The notes under the pieces: model-generated
What the model was told of the DNA's origin: nothing
The model's database searches: none
Seen by the model: only the letters and a program-made list of their open reading frames with translations
Shown here: positions 22,201 through 37,200 of the stretch, in pieces
Layout: every line of letters begins with the position of its first letter
Position numbering within the stretch: the stretch's first letter is position 1
Position numbers and translations under genes: made by a program
Source: Corbicula japonica
Taxonomy: Eukaryota > Mollusca > Bivalvia > Venerida > Cyrenidae
NCBI GenBank assembly: GCA_038501625.1
Contig: JAZAYU010000034.1
Span: 2,631,102-2,695,101, forward strand
Length of the DNA stretch: 64,000 nucleotides
Direction of reading: 5' to 3'

Positions 22201-25200
22201 TTGGGCAAGCTGTGTTTTCCTAAAATGAGAATTTAACAGAAATTTGTATTTCATGTAATTATATCTGCATTTCACAAAATAATTTTTTAAATGATAAATA
22301 TTGCTTTTATGTACTACCAGGTAATTGAATATTATAAACAAACAAAATACCTATATTTGATAACATTTTTCTAATCTGATTTTAGATAAGGCTGGGAAAG
22401 TTCCCAATCCCTTACACGGGCATGGGTCATGTTCCAACATTTGAGCCAGAAAAAACACAAGCTGTGAAAACTATTGCTGAGATTTTACCACATATGGAAA
22501 CCAGAAATTCTTTGCAGTAGGTAACAAAAATGTGAAAAAAACTTCAAGTCTTTTCAAAAGCAATGTTTTTTTACTGTCTCATTACTGTGATGGGCTTCTA
22601 CAAAATAGAGTTTATAAATTACCTTGCATAATGGACCTTGAGGAAGCCAAGTGTGTTGGCAGAGAACTTACACTCTCCACACACATACTTCTTGATCACA
22701 TTGTGGGTTTCCATGTGACGCTTCAAGTGACTGCTCTGTGTAGCCTCATAGGGACATCTGTAATGTATGTCAGATGTTGGATAAAGAGGGTACACCCCAA
22801 AATTGTTTTATCATCAAAATCCACAATAATGTGAACCCCACAAATATAAATGATATAATACAATTAAAACAATTTCACAGTATCCGACTTCCGAATGTGC
22901 AAAAACTAAACCAAAAGTTTGTTAAAAAGATTTACTGACTTGTCACATTTGAAGATTTTGCCATCATGTGACCTAACATGCCATCTTAGAGCTGTCTTAG
23001 ACTTGTATGCCTTCCCACAATCACCACAGGAAAATGGCTTGTCCTTTGAATGACGCAGCATGTGGGCCTGAAATAAACAATATTTGTTGAATGGGTATGC
23101 TCATTTATTTCCTTAACTCTATGGAAAGGTGTTTCGCAAGTTGACCTTTGAAAAAATAATTGAGATTTCCACAATGAATACTTTAATAATATGTTAATTA
23201 AGGTTTTACTGTAGGATTTAAAATACAGTGAACAAGTTTTTTAAAAACTTCTTCATCTACCAGGTACCAGAGTTTTGACAAAACTAAATATTGATATTTT
23301 TATCAAAAAATGTAAAGCTAAAATTGAAATATATATGATATACATGAAAATTTATATTTTCATCTGTCATATAACACATTTTGTCTGAATATACTATTAT
23401 TAGAACAGTTCACTAAGACCTAGACACAGGGCTTAAGTGTAGGAAAAAAATCCCTTTTGCCGAAATTCAGGTACATGTTAGGTGAAAAGTAATTTAATTA
23501 GTATTCTAATGTAATAAATAGTATAGAAACCTACAGCAGGAACAACCTCAGGTTAAATATAATAATGCAATTCAGCCTTATTTCTTAGAAGTGATTTTGT
23601 CGACACATTTAAAATACATTGAAGAGATGATATCCAGAAAGAATGTGTGTACCATGAACTATTCATCTGAGAAATGTATAAATACCTGCAGGTTGTTTTT
23701 ACTCCTACAAGCGTACGGACAGACGGGACATTTGAAAGGCTTCACATTCTCATGTATCCACATGTGTTTCTGAAGCTCCGAGCTCGCTCGTAAGAATACC
23801 TTGTCACAGTACGGACATTTGTACGATCTCCTTCCTGAAACAGTACAGAGCAAACAATCAATCCTGTTCTGCATTTGCAAACTTTATAACCAGTTCATAT
23901 TTTATTGTCACTGTAAATTTTTAATTTATCAAAAAGGATTTGCTAAATAAGTGAGTCAAATTCTTTTCCCTGTGTCTATTTCTGTATACAGTGAAAACAC
24001 ACTATTAAAAGCACTTATGGGACTGGATTATAAGTATCTTGCATGAGTGTGAGGTGAAGATAGAAAAATCTGTCACCGAGGGGGAACTGTTTTGCGGGAA
24101 CGAGGCTCTGCTGAGTTCCTGCCAAAACAGTTCACCCGAGGTGACAGATTTTTCAATCTTTACCGAATGTCTCGTGCAAGATACTTTTTCTTGCATATCT
24201 TTTACTGTTCATAACATTTGTGTTTATGTATACACTTGTTGAAATATTGACATTTATGCAAACCTTATTTTGTAAATGACGTCAATAACTTGAATATATT
24301 ACGTCAGATACTTGAAGACGTGACGTCACTTAAAGCACGCGAACACTATCTTTTCCCTAGGGAAAAGATAAGATTTTCTTTCCCCGGTAAATCATGCGGA
24401 AATACTTATCCGGTATGCAAGAAAAACGTGTTCTTAATTTAGTAATGTGGTCTTTTTTTAGAGGTGAAACATATTGCAAAACTGTATATGGGATATTGAG
24501 AGAATGAGCTTATTATTAAGGTGAGCTTAATTGGGGGTGGTTATAATGAGAGTATTTTAGGATTACCTAGTTTTCCCTGAGCTTTATGTTTGTAGGAGAG
24601 GATCTTGTCGAGTTCCTCGGTAGATGAATTGGGGTGTGCTACCTGAGCATGACTTTTCAGCTCCTTCAGTCTGCAAAACAAGTAACAAATACAGAAATTG
24701 TGGTGTTTGCTTCATGTTACAGGCAATACAAAAGTAATAGGAAACAATTAAGAATACTAGTTATTAGAACTTCCTATGATATATATTGGCCCTTATCAAT
24801 AAATTGTGTGCTTGTCAGATTACATCACACCATCAGCAGCAGTCATTTTTTTTAAGAAAAATAACTTTGGTGCCCCTAAGTCTTAGCTCAAGCATAACCA
24901 GGATAAATGCATAAAAACTTTTGACTGAAACTAACCTCTAATTTCCAGTGAGTACATTGATACACTAGTCTTTATAAAGATCTCAACATTTTTACATCCC
25001 TCATAGTCATAGGTCCAACACTAGGAACCATTGGTAACTGGTATTTGAAAAATTAATACCTGAACCAATCATTTTACTATGAACCCCTCGCATGCTTATC
25101 TAATACCATCTAATTCATAACAAAAGCTAGTTAAATTGCTAGATTGCTACAGCACTTTTTCAACTAAACCATTCTTGGATTACATGTCAAGAGTTGCTGT

Positions 25201-28200
25201 AAAGTAAAGTTACAACTGTCTTACATGCAACTACTGATGGGTAATTGTTAAATCAATTAGTACTGTCAGTACTTACGAGTCAAACTGTTCCTGACAAGAT
25301 GGACACTCAAGCCCCTTGAGCCCTTTATGTTTCATGGAATGGTTCCAGAGCTGTGTTTTTGAGGTAGCAACAAAGTTACACTCCCTGCACGGGTAGGTAA
25401 TGTGCTCATGCTCCTTGTCAATGTGACGCTTCAGATTGTCCCGTGTGATGGCACGGAATCCACACGTCTGGCAGATATGTGGCTTATCACCTGTCACAAT
25501 GTGTCAAGTATGATATTATCACTATTTTTATTATTGTAAAAACAATTTGTATTAAAGATGAAATACATCTGTCTATCATTAATTTAAACACAAAAAAAAC
25601 AACACAACAACGCTGCTGCAAGAATCTCCTGCTGTATAACACAGTCAACAAGATTTCTTTACCTAAAAACTTTATAAAGTATCTGGATTGCATCTAACAT
25701 ATTCACCTTGATTAACCTGGCTTGCTTGTAACTGGCATAAATGATGTAAATGAAGATTATTTTGCAGAGAAAATCTCACTTATAACTTGATTTTTTATTA
25801 TTCTCAATACCCAAACTATTAGGCCTACATGGCTGCAAAGTCATGAAATGTTCACAAAACTGTAACAAAAAGGATCTCGAAAAAAACGGTCTTATTATAA
25901 AGGTAGTCTAAAAAAATGCATGGTTTTAATGAGAGTTTTTACTGTAATGATTTTCCTATAATATCCCTTGTTGTATGTGTAGTTATGGTCAGTTGAACTA
26001 CCTACATACCTGTGTGTGTCCTCACATGTGGCTCGTAGTCCATCCTGCTGAAGAACAGCCGTCCACAGTACTCGCACTCCTCCGAACCAAATGTATCACG
26101 CATCTTCTGGAATATCTGCAGCGTCATTGGCAAAAATCCAAGTTTGTCAATCAGTGCTAAGCAGTCAAGGGAGCTAGACTTTACGCCTAACACATCTTCA
26201 TCCGTGAGATTCGTCTCTTCAACAACAGCAGTTTCAGCTTCTGTAGCTGCTTCCTTGAGCTTTTCGTCTTCACCTTGTTCATTATCAATGTCTTTAACTG
26301 TTGTCTCAGTTTTCATTCCTTCAACCTTTACCTTATCAATCAAGTCAGCTTTGCTGTCCGTGCTATTGCTGTGATCCACATTACCGTCTGCTGAGCCATT
26401 AGCATTCGGATCCACAGACAGTATGTCTTCACTGTTTATTTCTGTGTATTCACTGTCCACTTCAACATTGGAATCCATGGACTCTTCTTGTAACAGTGAT
26501 CTTTCAGCTGTTAGATCAAATCCAAATAAATAATAACATGAACTGATCTAGTAATTTATGTGTGTTATTATTCATCCAGTTCATTCTCAACTTTCTTGGC
26601 TATTTGCCCTTTTCAGTGATAATATACCTTACATACAGGAATAAATCAGAAGGAATAAAAATTAACACATAACTCCATATATAGCGGTTTTAGAGCATGT
26701 GTGACCAGTGTAGATTGTGATCAGACAACACAGTTATTTTCTGGATCTACACTGTTTGCCGTGAGATAACAGCCATATCCCATGGAGTAAAGGGTTAATG
26801 TTCTATTTTGTTTTTTTTTCCTGCCTCTTCTGTCATTATGTGTTTTGTTTTCTGTTAAAAAAATGTAAAAGATAGCAACAACTCTTGGCCTTAATAACAT
26901 ATATGACAGGTATACCTGTGAAACATTCTGAAAACAACATTAACAAGAGCTGTCAGAGAAGACAGTGCGCTCAACTATTCGAATCATTTGAAACAAATGC
27001 AATTTGAAGATTAAAACAATAACAACTATGGCCATACATTCATGTGCAATCAAGAAAAATATTAACAAGTGAATGGAAAGGGAAAAATTCATTTCAAATA
27101 ACAGAAATAGTTCCTTAATGTACAATAAATATTAAACTGAATAGAGGAATAACTATAAAATATTTCTGGATTTGTTAGAAAACTTGTTAGTAATTTTTTA
27201 TTAGAGACATTTACTTTTAGTTCAATATCAATCACTTCAGTAATGTTACAGAAAAAGAACTGAAATGAAAATATAATGGAAGTTTGAAGTTGATACCTTA
27301 AGTATTTGCAAAGTTATTGATTAAGTGCACTTAAGTGAAAAGAAGAACAGTGGAAAAAGGGGCATAACTTGTAGAGTAATTGTATTACAGTTATGGGTCT
27401 TGTTGGTAATGATGTAGATTTGAATGGTGAAAAAATATTCAAAGTTTCAATGAAATATCGAATAGTCAAGGTAAAAACAAAATACAAAAGGGGCATAACT
27501 TACAGAAATATTTCCAATAGAGTTATGGATCTTGTAAATGATGATTTAGAAACTGATGGCAAAGATATATTCCAAGTTTCAAAGTAATATCTCCTGTTGT
27601 TTCAAAATTATGGGACAATTCAAAAAGTGAAAAAGGGGCATAACTTGAAAAATATTGGTAGCAGAGTTATGGGTGTTGTAAATAATGACCTAGATTTTGA
27701 TGGTGAATATATTTTCCAGGTTTCAAGGTGATAGCTCAAGTAGTTTTAAAGTTACAGGCCTGTATATTTTGCTTAACGCAAAATTTAAGTTAAAAAGGGG
27801 CATATTTGAAAAATATTGGAAGCAGGGTTATGGGTGTTGTTGGTAATGATGTAGAATTTGATGGTGAATATATATTCCAAGTTTCAAGTTGATATCACAA
27901 GTAGTTTATAAGTTATGGACCAAATGCATATTTTCCTTAACGCAAAATTTAAGTGAAAAAGGGGCATAACTTGAAAAATATTTGTAGCAGAGTTATGGGT
28001 GTTGATGGTTAGTTTGTAGAATTTGATGGTGAATATATATTTCAAGTCAAGTTTCAAGTTGATATCATAAATAGTTTTCAAGTTATGGACCAAAGTGCAT
28101 TTTTTGTTTAACGGACGCCGACGCTGACACCGACACCGGGGCGAGTAGGATAGCTCCCCTATTCTCCGAATAGTCGAGCTAAAAACTAAGCAGTTACAAC

Positions 28201-31200
28201 CCAAACATTTGTATCAGTGTAAACTGTTTGCAGGTTATGAAACAGTTTTGCACAGATGTGACAATACGGTGTTTTGACAATAAACTGTACTTACAAGCTC
28301 TGGTCTCCTCAACTGTTACAGCAGGCAGTTTGTTAATAAAAGCATCTGCCTGGTCCATCAGCTTGTTGGAAAACTCATCATCTCCTGAGTTTTGTAATTT
28401 CATCTATAAATAAACCAGGAATTTAAACATATTTTGATTTAAATTTCAAAGTAAGAAATGGCTTTAAATGAAACTAACAGTTTTGAGCTTAAAATTCAGC
28501 TAACAGTTTTTTTATTTAAAATTCAGCTAACAGTTTTGTGCTTTAAATTCAGCTAACAGTTTTGTGCTTGAAATTCAGCTAACAGTTTTGTATTTTAAAT
28601 TCAGCTAACAGTTTTGTGCTTTAAATTCATCTAACAGTTTTGTGCTTGAAATTCAGCTAACAGTTTTCTATTTAAAATTCAGCTAACAGTTTTGTATTTA
28701 AAATTCAGCTAACAGTTTTATGCACAACATTTCTGTTCTTAAAATTCAGCTAACAATTTTATGCTTAAAATTCAGCTAACAATTTTTGCCAAAAAGTATT
28801 CTGAACTGCAAGAAATTTATTTAATTTTAGCATTAATTGGCACAAGCAAAATCAAATAACATTCAAGTGATAAAGTTTCCCTAACAAACCTGGTATATGC
28901 CTGACTGTGACAACTCGGACGGTAGATTAACCAGACTTTTCTCATCCTGTGAGATGACCTGATCCGGCTCTGGTAGATACAAACTACAGGTGATGCTCTC
29001 TTCAAACAGTTTCTCCCATGACTCCGTGTTAGTTGTATCTGTATGGCTGGTGGTTAGATGCTCGACTAGCTTGATAGAGCTCAGGTACATGGCTCTACAT
29101 TTACAACATCTGTAACAGAAACAAAATTTTATTCAAGTACATGATCACCATGTTTACTGCATGCCACACGGAACTTGCCAAATGAAAATTTAAAGGTGTA
29201 CCCCTAGTCCAAATTCTAGTGTTAAAATCAGAAATGAATGTGACAAACAAGAAAAAAGTATCCTAAACTATAACAATTTGCACCTGGTTTAATATCAAAT
29301 TCTTAATTGTCGAAAGTCATATTTATGTTGAATTTTAAATTCCTTTTGTTTTGTGGTGGTGGGGGTGAATCATTTTGTGGATTGATTTCCAGTTGAAACC
29401 AGTGAAAACTATAATTCTATGAATATTGATGCTGAAATCAGTGAAAACTATAATGCTATGAATATTGATGCTGTTACAGTATCACAACTCATTAATCTTA
29501 AAGCCATTTTGATAAATTTATGCTTTAGAGTGGCAAGTATTGAAAACTCATTCATGTGGAAGCAAAAAAAACTTTCACATTTCAAATTGTAATTTTTTGT
29601 TAGTTTATTGATATGCTGAGAGTACAACAATGGTTAGAGTTCTGAGCGATCAAACAAATGGGTGCGTTTAATCAACGTTCGTACGACATTCATATGCCAG
29701 CGATCGTACGATACGAATGGATTTTCATACGAACGTTAGTAAAACGCAAACAATGTTAGTTACAAACCTGTAAATACATCTATGTTTCTGGAAATGTTTC
29801 TCCAGGTATTTATTTCTGGCAGCAGAGTAATCACACAGATCACAATGTTTCACCACGGGCAGATCCTTAATGTCGTGTACAAACAGGTGACGATCCCTGT
29901 CAGTCTTCTTCTTGAACTTCCTGTTACAGACATGACACTGGTGTATGACAGTGGATCCTCTTGCATCACGACCTTGCATGAACATGGCCAGGTATTCTCT
30001 ACCTGTTAACGAAAGAATATTCATAATTAGGAGAGATGTTTAACCCTTTTCTCTATGGGATATTGCTTTTACCCAAGTGCAAGTATATCTCATGCATACA
30101 CAATTAGCATTCATGAAATGATATTTTGAAGTTGGGCCAAAAATTAAAAACAACAATGTATACATGCATTAATATTTTTCATACAAATTACTGTTCAACC
30201 TGTGCTTAAGATAATATCTTTGGATAAAGACCACACTGTTTTGTTTATGTCCCACTGACTGAACAAACAAATTTACCTCTGAACAAAGACCATTTTAATT
30301 CAAAGACCACTTTAAGGGTTTCTCCTAGGTGGTCTTTAAAGACAGATTTGGGCTGTTTAAAAAAATGGCTGGTTTGGGTTTTCCTGTTATAAAAATGTAC
30401 AACAAACAGTTACTTCCATTTTCCTACTTTGTAGCTCGGTGTCTCAATTAAAGATTTGTGAAGTTTCATCAAAATAGCACCATCCGTTAAAAAAATATTC
30501 TAAAATAATGGTCAAAAAATGTCAGGAGTGTGACAAAAAAGTGTGACAAAAATCAAAATCACATTTGTTCAGACCATTATTTTACAAAAAGCTTGAGTAA
30601 AGACAAGTTTTAGTGTTGTTTTAGTAAAATGTGCATTTATTAGGAATCAAATAATGATAAAATTAAACATATTATACTTAAGGTAATCAAAATTTATGCT
30701 ATTAAGTCAAGCGTGGTAGATTAGAAAATACCTCAAGAAAATCAATACATCTTGCTTTATTAATTTATAGGACTTTAAAGATTAATAGTACATAAGAAAT
30801 GTTTTGTGTATCATTAAGTATTATGTTTCTAGATGCAATAATTATAATATTATCACCTCTATTGAAAATATATTTGTCTGCTACACTGCACTTATGTGGT
30901 TGTCAGGAGTGTGACACCCTTTCTTAACAATATGAATTTTTATCTTTATGCGATACCACAAGTTCTAAAGCACTTATATTTGATGCTTCAACATGTATTT
31001 TAACAGAAATACACATTTAAATAATAAGAAACAGTAATACATGTACTTGTATTTTAAGCACATAAATTAAAATTCTTTGATTTATTTAATATTGGTCAAT
31101 AAAGCTCCATAAAATTTTTATTCTGCCACATATGAGTATAACTTAATTGATTTTGATCACTGTAAAGACTGTACAAACATATGGACTAACCAGTTTGGAT

Positions 31201-34200
31201 TTTTTATGAACTTAAATTCTTTACATTTTTTTCACTTCACTTGCCATTTTTCAAATGATGATATCTCAGCAACCAGTTGACCTTTTTCAAAAATCTTTCA
31301 GTTCTGTACTCAGTTTCAATAAGCAAAAAATACAGAATAACAAGTTTGGAATTTTTATGAACTTTAATTTTTCACTATTTTTTTCACTTTTCCAGCCATT
31401 TTTTTTGAAACAGCCCATTTCACTGTACTATCATTCTATCAAAATCCAACTATTGGTTAGAACTTACCTTTTTGATTATTATGGTATTTTCTGATGTGAC
31501 TCATCAGTGATTTCTGTGTGTTATAAAACTTTCTACACAGTTCACACTTGTGCTTCTCTCCCTTGTGTGTCATAGAATGTTCCAGCAGGTGGCTCTTGTT
31601 GACGGTTTGGAATTTACACAGGGGAAAATCACACCTGTAGAACTGTCCTGTATGCTTTCTGATGTGTGTGTAAAGGTTGCCTGTAAGTATGCAAAATGCA
31701 TGCTGAAAAAATTAGTCTTTAATTTATGTGTAAAAAGTTTGTAATCAGTGGTATTCACTATAGGATGGAAGAATGTGATGTGTTAGCCAATGCTATCAGC
31801 TGTTTACTACAAAGAACATACATATATATATAGAAACTTTATCTGATATGCATAAATACATGAAAAGTTAGTGTAAACAGGCAATCTGTGTACAATGCCC
31901 TAGACCCAGGTCATTGAAGCTATGATTTGAGACCAGTCTTATATCTCAAGCATCTGATTGGCTGAAATGCAGACTAGTTTATTATATTATGCTCCAAAGC
32001 CACCATTCATCTAGCACTTTGCTGCAATAAAAGCAGCAATTTTAAGTCTATTTTGAGAATATGTTTATTTTAAAATTAACAAGGCAGTCTGAAGGACAGC
32101 AATATTACCTGCCACCTGAAAATATTACAGATGCTTAACAGGAAATAATTTGGGCTTGTTTCAAGTAGGCATTTGGCTTCCAACCCAAATATTTTTCATA
32201 CTGTGATGAACTCTGTAAAGTATCAATTCAATCATTAAATAATGGCTGTAAAGATGGAAACTATCTTTGACTTAGGAGAAAAAATAACATTTTTACCTCT
32301 AGAGTTTGATATGTAGTCACATTTAATGCACTTGAAGGGCCTCAGATCTGTGTGAATAAGAACATGAAATCTCATGTGTGACAGTGACTTAAACACCTTG
32401 TCACACATATTGCATGAGTACAGTGACAGCACATTGGATGAGAACCTTGACAGCTGGGAGACATTGGAATTAAGCTCCTGCTCAATACAGTGAACACGGA
32501 ACATGTAATCAATGCCACTGAGGTCAACGTTCAATGCTGCTTCAAATGCTAGTTTTTCTTCCTCTGTCAAGTGAAGAGGAATGTTTTCAATCTGATCAGT
32601 GTCCTTAGAATCTTCCTGGTCATCACGGTCTGGTCCACCTTCAACCTATTGTAGAAAGAAAAACAACTCAGCTCAACTTCATAAAACTGAAACAGGGTTG
32701 AAGGTTATAAAGCTGAGTTTGGAAACCAGTCTCAAATCTCAAGCATCTGATTGGCTGAAATGGCGACAAGTCGCCATTTCAGCCAATCAGATGCTTGAGA
32801 TTTGAGACTGGTTTCCATGCTCAGTTTTATAACCTTGGGCACAGGAGACCAGTCTGGAGATTTCAATCAGATGCTTGAGATTTCAGAGTGGTCTTCAATA
32901 TAATCTTGAGTCTTGACCTCAAGATCACAAAGCTGGGCAGTTTAAAATCTCTAGCATTTGAATGGTCCTTCTGGGGACTGGTCACAACTTCAACCAATCA
33001 GATGATTGAGATTTGAGACTCATCTCACCTTTAATTCTATGACCTTGGAACCAGATCAAATATCATTGCCATGATAAGGAAAATGTTCGAACATAAGTGA
33101 TGTGTAGGTGGGGGTAGAGGAAAACCCAATTGAGATTATTTTCATACAGATTTTCTTTCATTCTATAGCTTTGGTTGAATTTTTTTAATTGACAAGAGAG
33201 TGGGGTAGTGGAGTGTAATTGGTGGGTGGGGGTGGATAGACAGAGTTAAACCTTATGCCCCCTCAGTACATCAGTTGGGGACTAATAATTTAATAAATAT
33301 GTAAAGATGTACCAACAACTAAATAAAAGATCTGAGTTTATGGTATAATTTTATGAAACACAGTCTTACTTCACAAACAGGTAGCTGATTGTCATTGTTC
33401 ACTCTCACTCGACCAGGATCATGTTCAACCAGATCCCCAGTCAACTGTGCTACAGGAACTGCATTACCAATCAGGGTGACAGCACCCACTGTGTCCTTTG
33501 TTGCCATATCACCCTGCATTATCTCCCCTGTACTGTTACTTTCCAGCCCCTGTGTGGCAGCACTACTGTCTTCTGCTAGACTGTTCATACTGAAGCCAGT
33601 CAAACCACTGTCCTCGTTGTCTACAGTCTCTGTGGAAGTACCTAGCTGTGTGAGCTGTCTGGTGTCTTCCTTTAGTCGCCGCTTGTACTTGTGTGGGTCA
33701 TGCCTCTTCATAGGGATATATGGCACTTTATACTCTGTGTCTTTTGTATCAAGGTCAAGGGCACCTTCATCTTCAAGGTCGTCCTGAGGCATGTGGTTAT
33801 CATCTGAAAGGGTTTAAGATTTGTTACACAGGCTATCTATCTTGCAGAAAAAAGTACTGTTACCACTCAATACTCGGTAACTGATGTCAAGTAATGATGA
33901 TCACATATACCAGTGTTAGCTGAGACACCTTTTACATTAAAGGATTGTCCTATAACCAAAGTAAAAGAAAAGCTAGACAATTAAAAAAGTTCAGTGGGGA
34001 AAGGTTTAATATCAGTGTTCGAATATTATTAGTCACAATACTCAAGACAAAAATTTACATTTTTAATTCACTAGCCATGTTGAACAATTTTTCCAGTTAC
34101 AATAAAACAATTTTCATGGAGGAATAGTTGTCTACAGGTAGAGCGTCAAACAAGTTGGATTAACCTGTTTCACAATCGATGTAAAAAAATAAGTTTAAAC

Positions 34201-37200
34201 TAACAAGAGGGTCCATAGGACCCTGGGTCGCTCACCTGTCAACAACTGCTCAATGGTTGCAAGAGTTGTGTGCAAGTTTGGTAAAATCAAGTCAAAAATT
34301 AAAAAAAAATTAAGCTGCTATTGTGGAGAAAATGTAACAATACCAAGGTTCTAGGCCTTGTGGTTTTAGAGAAGAAGATTTTTTTAAGTTTTCCCTATAT
34401 AAGTCTATGTAAAACAAGTGACCCCTTGGGCAGGGCCATTTTTGACCCCAGGGGGATAGTTTGAACAATTTTGGTAGAGGACCACTAGATGATGCTGTTT
34501 ATCAAATATTAAGGCTCTAGGCCTTGTGGTTTTAAAGAAGAAGATTTTCATGTTTTTCCTATATAACTATATGTAAACCAAGAAGACCCTAGGGCGTGGC
34601 CGATTTTGGCCCAGGGGACATAATTTGAACAAATTAAGTAAACATCCATTAGACATTGCTACTTACCAAATATCTAAGCTGTACGCATTGTGGTTTTTGA
34701 GAAGAAGATTTTTAAAGATTTCCTATATAAGTCTATGTAAAATGAAGTGACCCCTGGGGCAGGGCCAATTTTGACCCCAGGGAAATAATTTGAACAATCT
34801 TTGTAGAGTTCCACTGGAGGGTGCTAAATGTCAAATATCTAAGCTCTAGGCCTTGTGGTTTCAGAGAAGAAGATTTTTAAAGTTTTTCCTTTAGGTTGCC
34901 ATGGCAACCAGAGTTCTGCATGGAATTGATTTCTTTGAACAAATTTGGAAGAGCTTCATGCAAGGATCATCTGTGGCAAGTTTCATCAACTTTGGCCCAG
35001 GGATTTAAGAGGAGATGTTGTTTAAAGTAAAAGTTTACGGACGGACGATGGACGGTCAGAAGGACGACGGACAAATTGCGATCACAAAAGCTCACCTTGT
35101 CACTACGTGACAGGTGAGCTAATAAAAAAGTTCTGGAGTTTTTTCTTATTAAGTATGATACCTGGATCTTCTGTCAAGCCTTCCTTGACAGAGAAGTCTA
35201 CATATTCTGAGAGGGCCAGACACTTGTGAGCATTAAACACCCTCTCTCTCGTGAAAGACTTCTTGCAACGTCTACAAAGCAGCTTGCCATCTTCACCTGA
35301 GAAACAAACAAAGAACTAGATGTTTTTTGTGAAAAACGCATGTCTCCCCCCTGTGCCCTATTAATATAACACAGTAAGTTATTCACTCTACGGGACTCTG
35401 TGATGTTGAATTCTGGCCTACATACCCCAAAATCAACAGGGTTCTTCAAGTCTATCAGCAAATGGCAACAGCAACCATCCTAAGAAGTTTGAAGGCTCTA
35501 GGTAAAATAGAACTCCAGTTAGAGGAGACCATTTTCACTCATCGGGCCCCTGTGACCTTGACCTTCGACCTACTGACCCAAAATCAATAGGAGTCCTCTA
35601 TTCAATTAGGACATCCATCGTATGAAGTTTGAAGGCTCTGGGTGAAATAGAACTCCTGTTGAGTGGAAACAGTTTTCACTCTTCGGGCCCCTGTGACCTT
35701 GACCTTTGACCAACTGACCCCAAAATCAATAGGGTTCTTCTACTCAATAAGGGCTATTACCCTTTTTAGTTTTAATGCTCTGGGTCAAGCGGTACTCCAG
35801 TTATTGACCCAATAAGGTTTTTACTCTTCGGGGCCCCTGTGACCTTGACCTTTGACCTACTGACCCCCAAATCAATAGGAGTCATCTACTCAATAAGGAC
35901 ATCCATCGTATGAAGTTTAAATGGAGGAAAGGGATAAATTAATTAGGTGCTTAGCACAGCACTTATGTCATATTTGCAATCAATGTAGACCCAGAACAGC
36001 CTGCTAATTCATAAGTGTGAGGGGTCTACAACACCTATTCATTCACAACCTAATAACAAATAACGCATTTGTACTCAGTCAAGGAAAAACAAGTCAATTA
36101 CACTATTTTAAAGGGTAAAAGGTTAAGTGACAAGAATAATTGTTTAATCACACGAAAGGCTTGTTGGGAAATTTCACTGAATCTACAGTGGTATCATCAT
36201 TAAATTTTGCGGGAACAAATTTTCACACAAAAGAGGCAAATGATATATTCGTGCAAGTATAACTTTACACAATTATAATTATCAATGAAGATTTATTATA
36301 ACTTGAAGTCATTTAGCAGGGGTTTAAATTTGTGCATTTACCCTAGCACAAAGTAGACGAAATTTAAACCCCTTGCAAAATAAATTGAAAATACAGTCTT
36401 TAGACTCTTACCTATTTCAGGTTCATTCTTCTCTTTCTCTTCTACAGATGGTTTGGGCTTGAGCTCAGCATCTTGTTTGCTCTTCTTTGGTCTCCCAGGG
36501 GGACGACCTTTCTTTTTGTACATGCCTAAAATGAGTCAAGTTAATATCTACCCTGTACAGTTAGATTCCTCATTTAAGACCACCTTAAAATTAATATGAT
36601 TTTGATAATAAGACCACTTTTCTGATGCTCTTTTTATTTTTTCACTATTTTCCACCTTTAAACAAGACCGCGCCACTATTTTAATTACAATTATTGATCT
36701 TAGTGAGGTTTCTGAAGACAGCAGTGTGTAAATGCCAGATTCTGAACACAAAGTATTTGAAATCCTAGTTACTATTTAACTTAACAGATCATTTAACTAA
36801 TTTAAATGCTATTTCACATATGTATTAGAACATTTTCAAATGATTTATGAGTAAATACAAGTTTTCAGTGAAAGTCCTAATCTTTTACGGATTCATAAAT
36901 ATCTATCTATAAAATCTAAACTACCAGTACTGCAAGGTACAAAAGTACATACTCCTGAGCAGTTCCACATTAGGGGCTTCTTGTGTGACCTCAGCAAACA
37001 CCTGTTGAGCATTCTCCAGGTTAAAGTGAGGTAAATCTCCTTGTAAGATGATCACAGTCTGTTGATTACCTCCCTGTAATTGTTCACAAATAAACACTGT
37101 AGTAATATAATCCCCAGTCCTGTATGACATTCCCAGGTATCTGCCTACCAGTCTGAGACATTTTATCTTTGTATTATAGTTCATATACACTGGTTTTATC

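Noticed and set aside
26942..28186. Coding remnant inside the AAAAAGGGGCATAACTTG units
   Set aside because: Frames are not kept between units and contain stops on both strands.
28470..28790. CRISPR-like regular array
   Set aside because: Unit and spacer are one continuous 26-bp repeat without unique spacers, in a eukaryotic intron.
33389..33787. 132-codon plus-strand ORF
   Set aside because: Shadow of ZFAT exon 7 (33803-33370), which fits the splice phases on the other strand.
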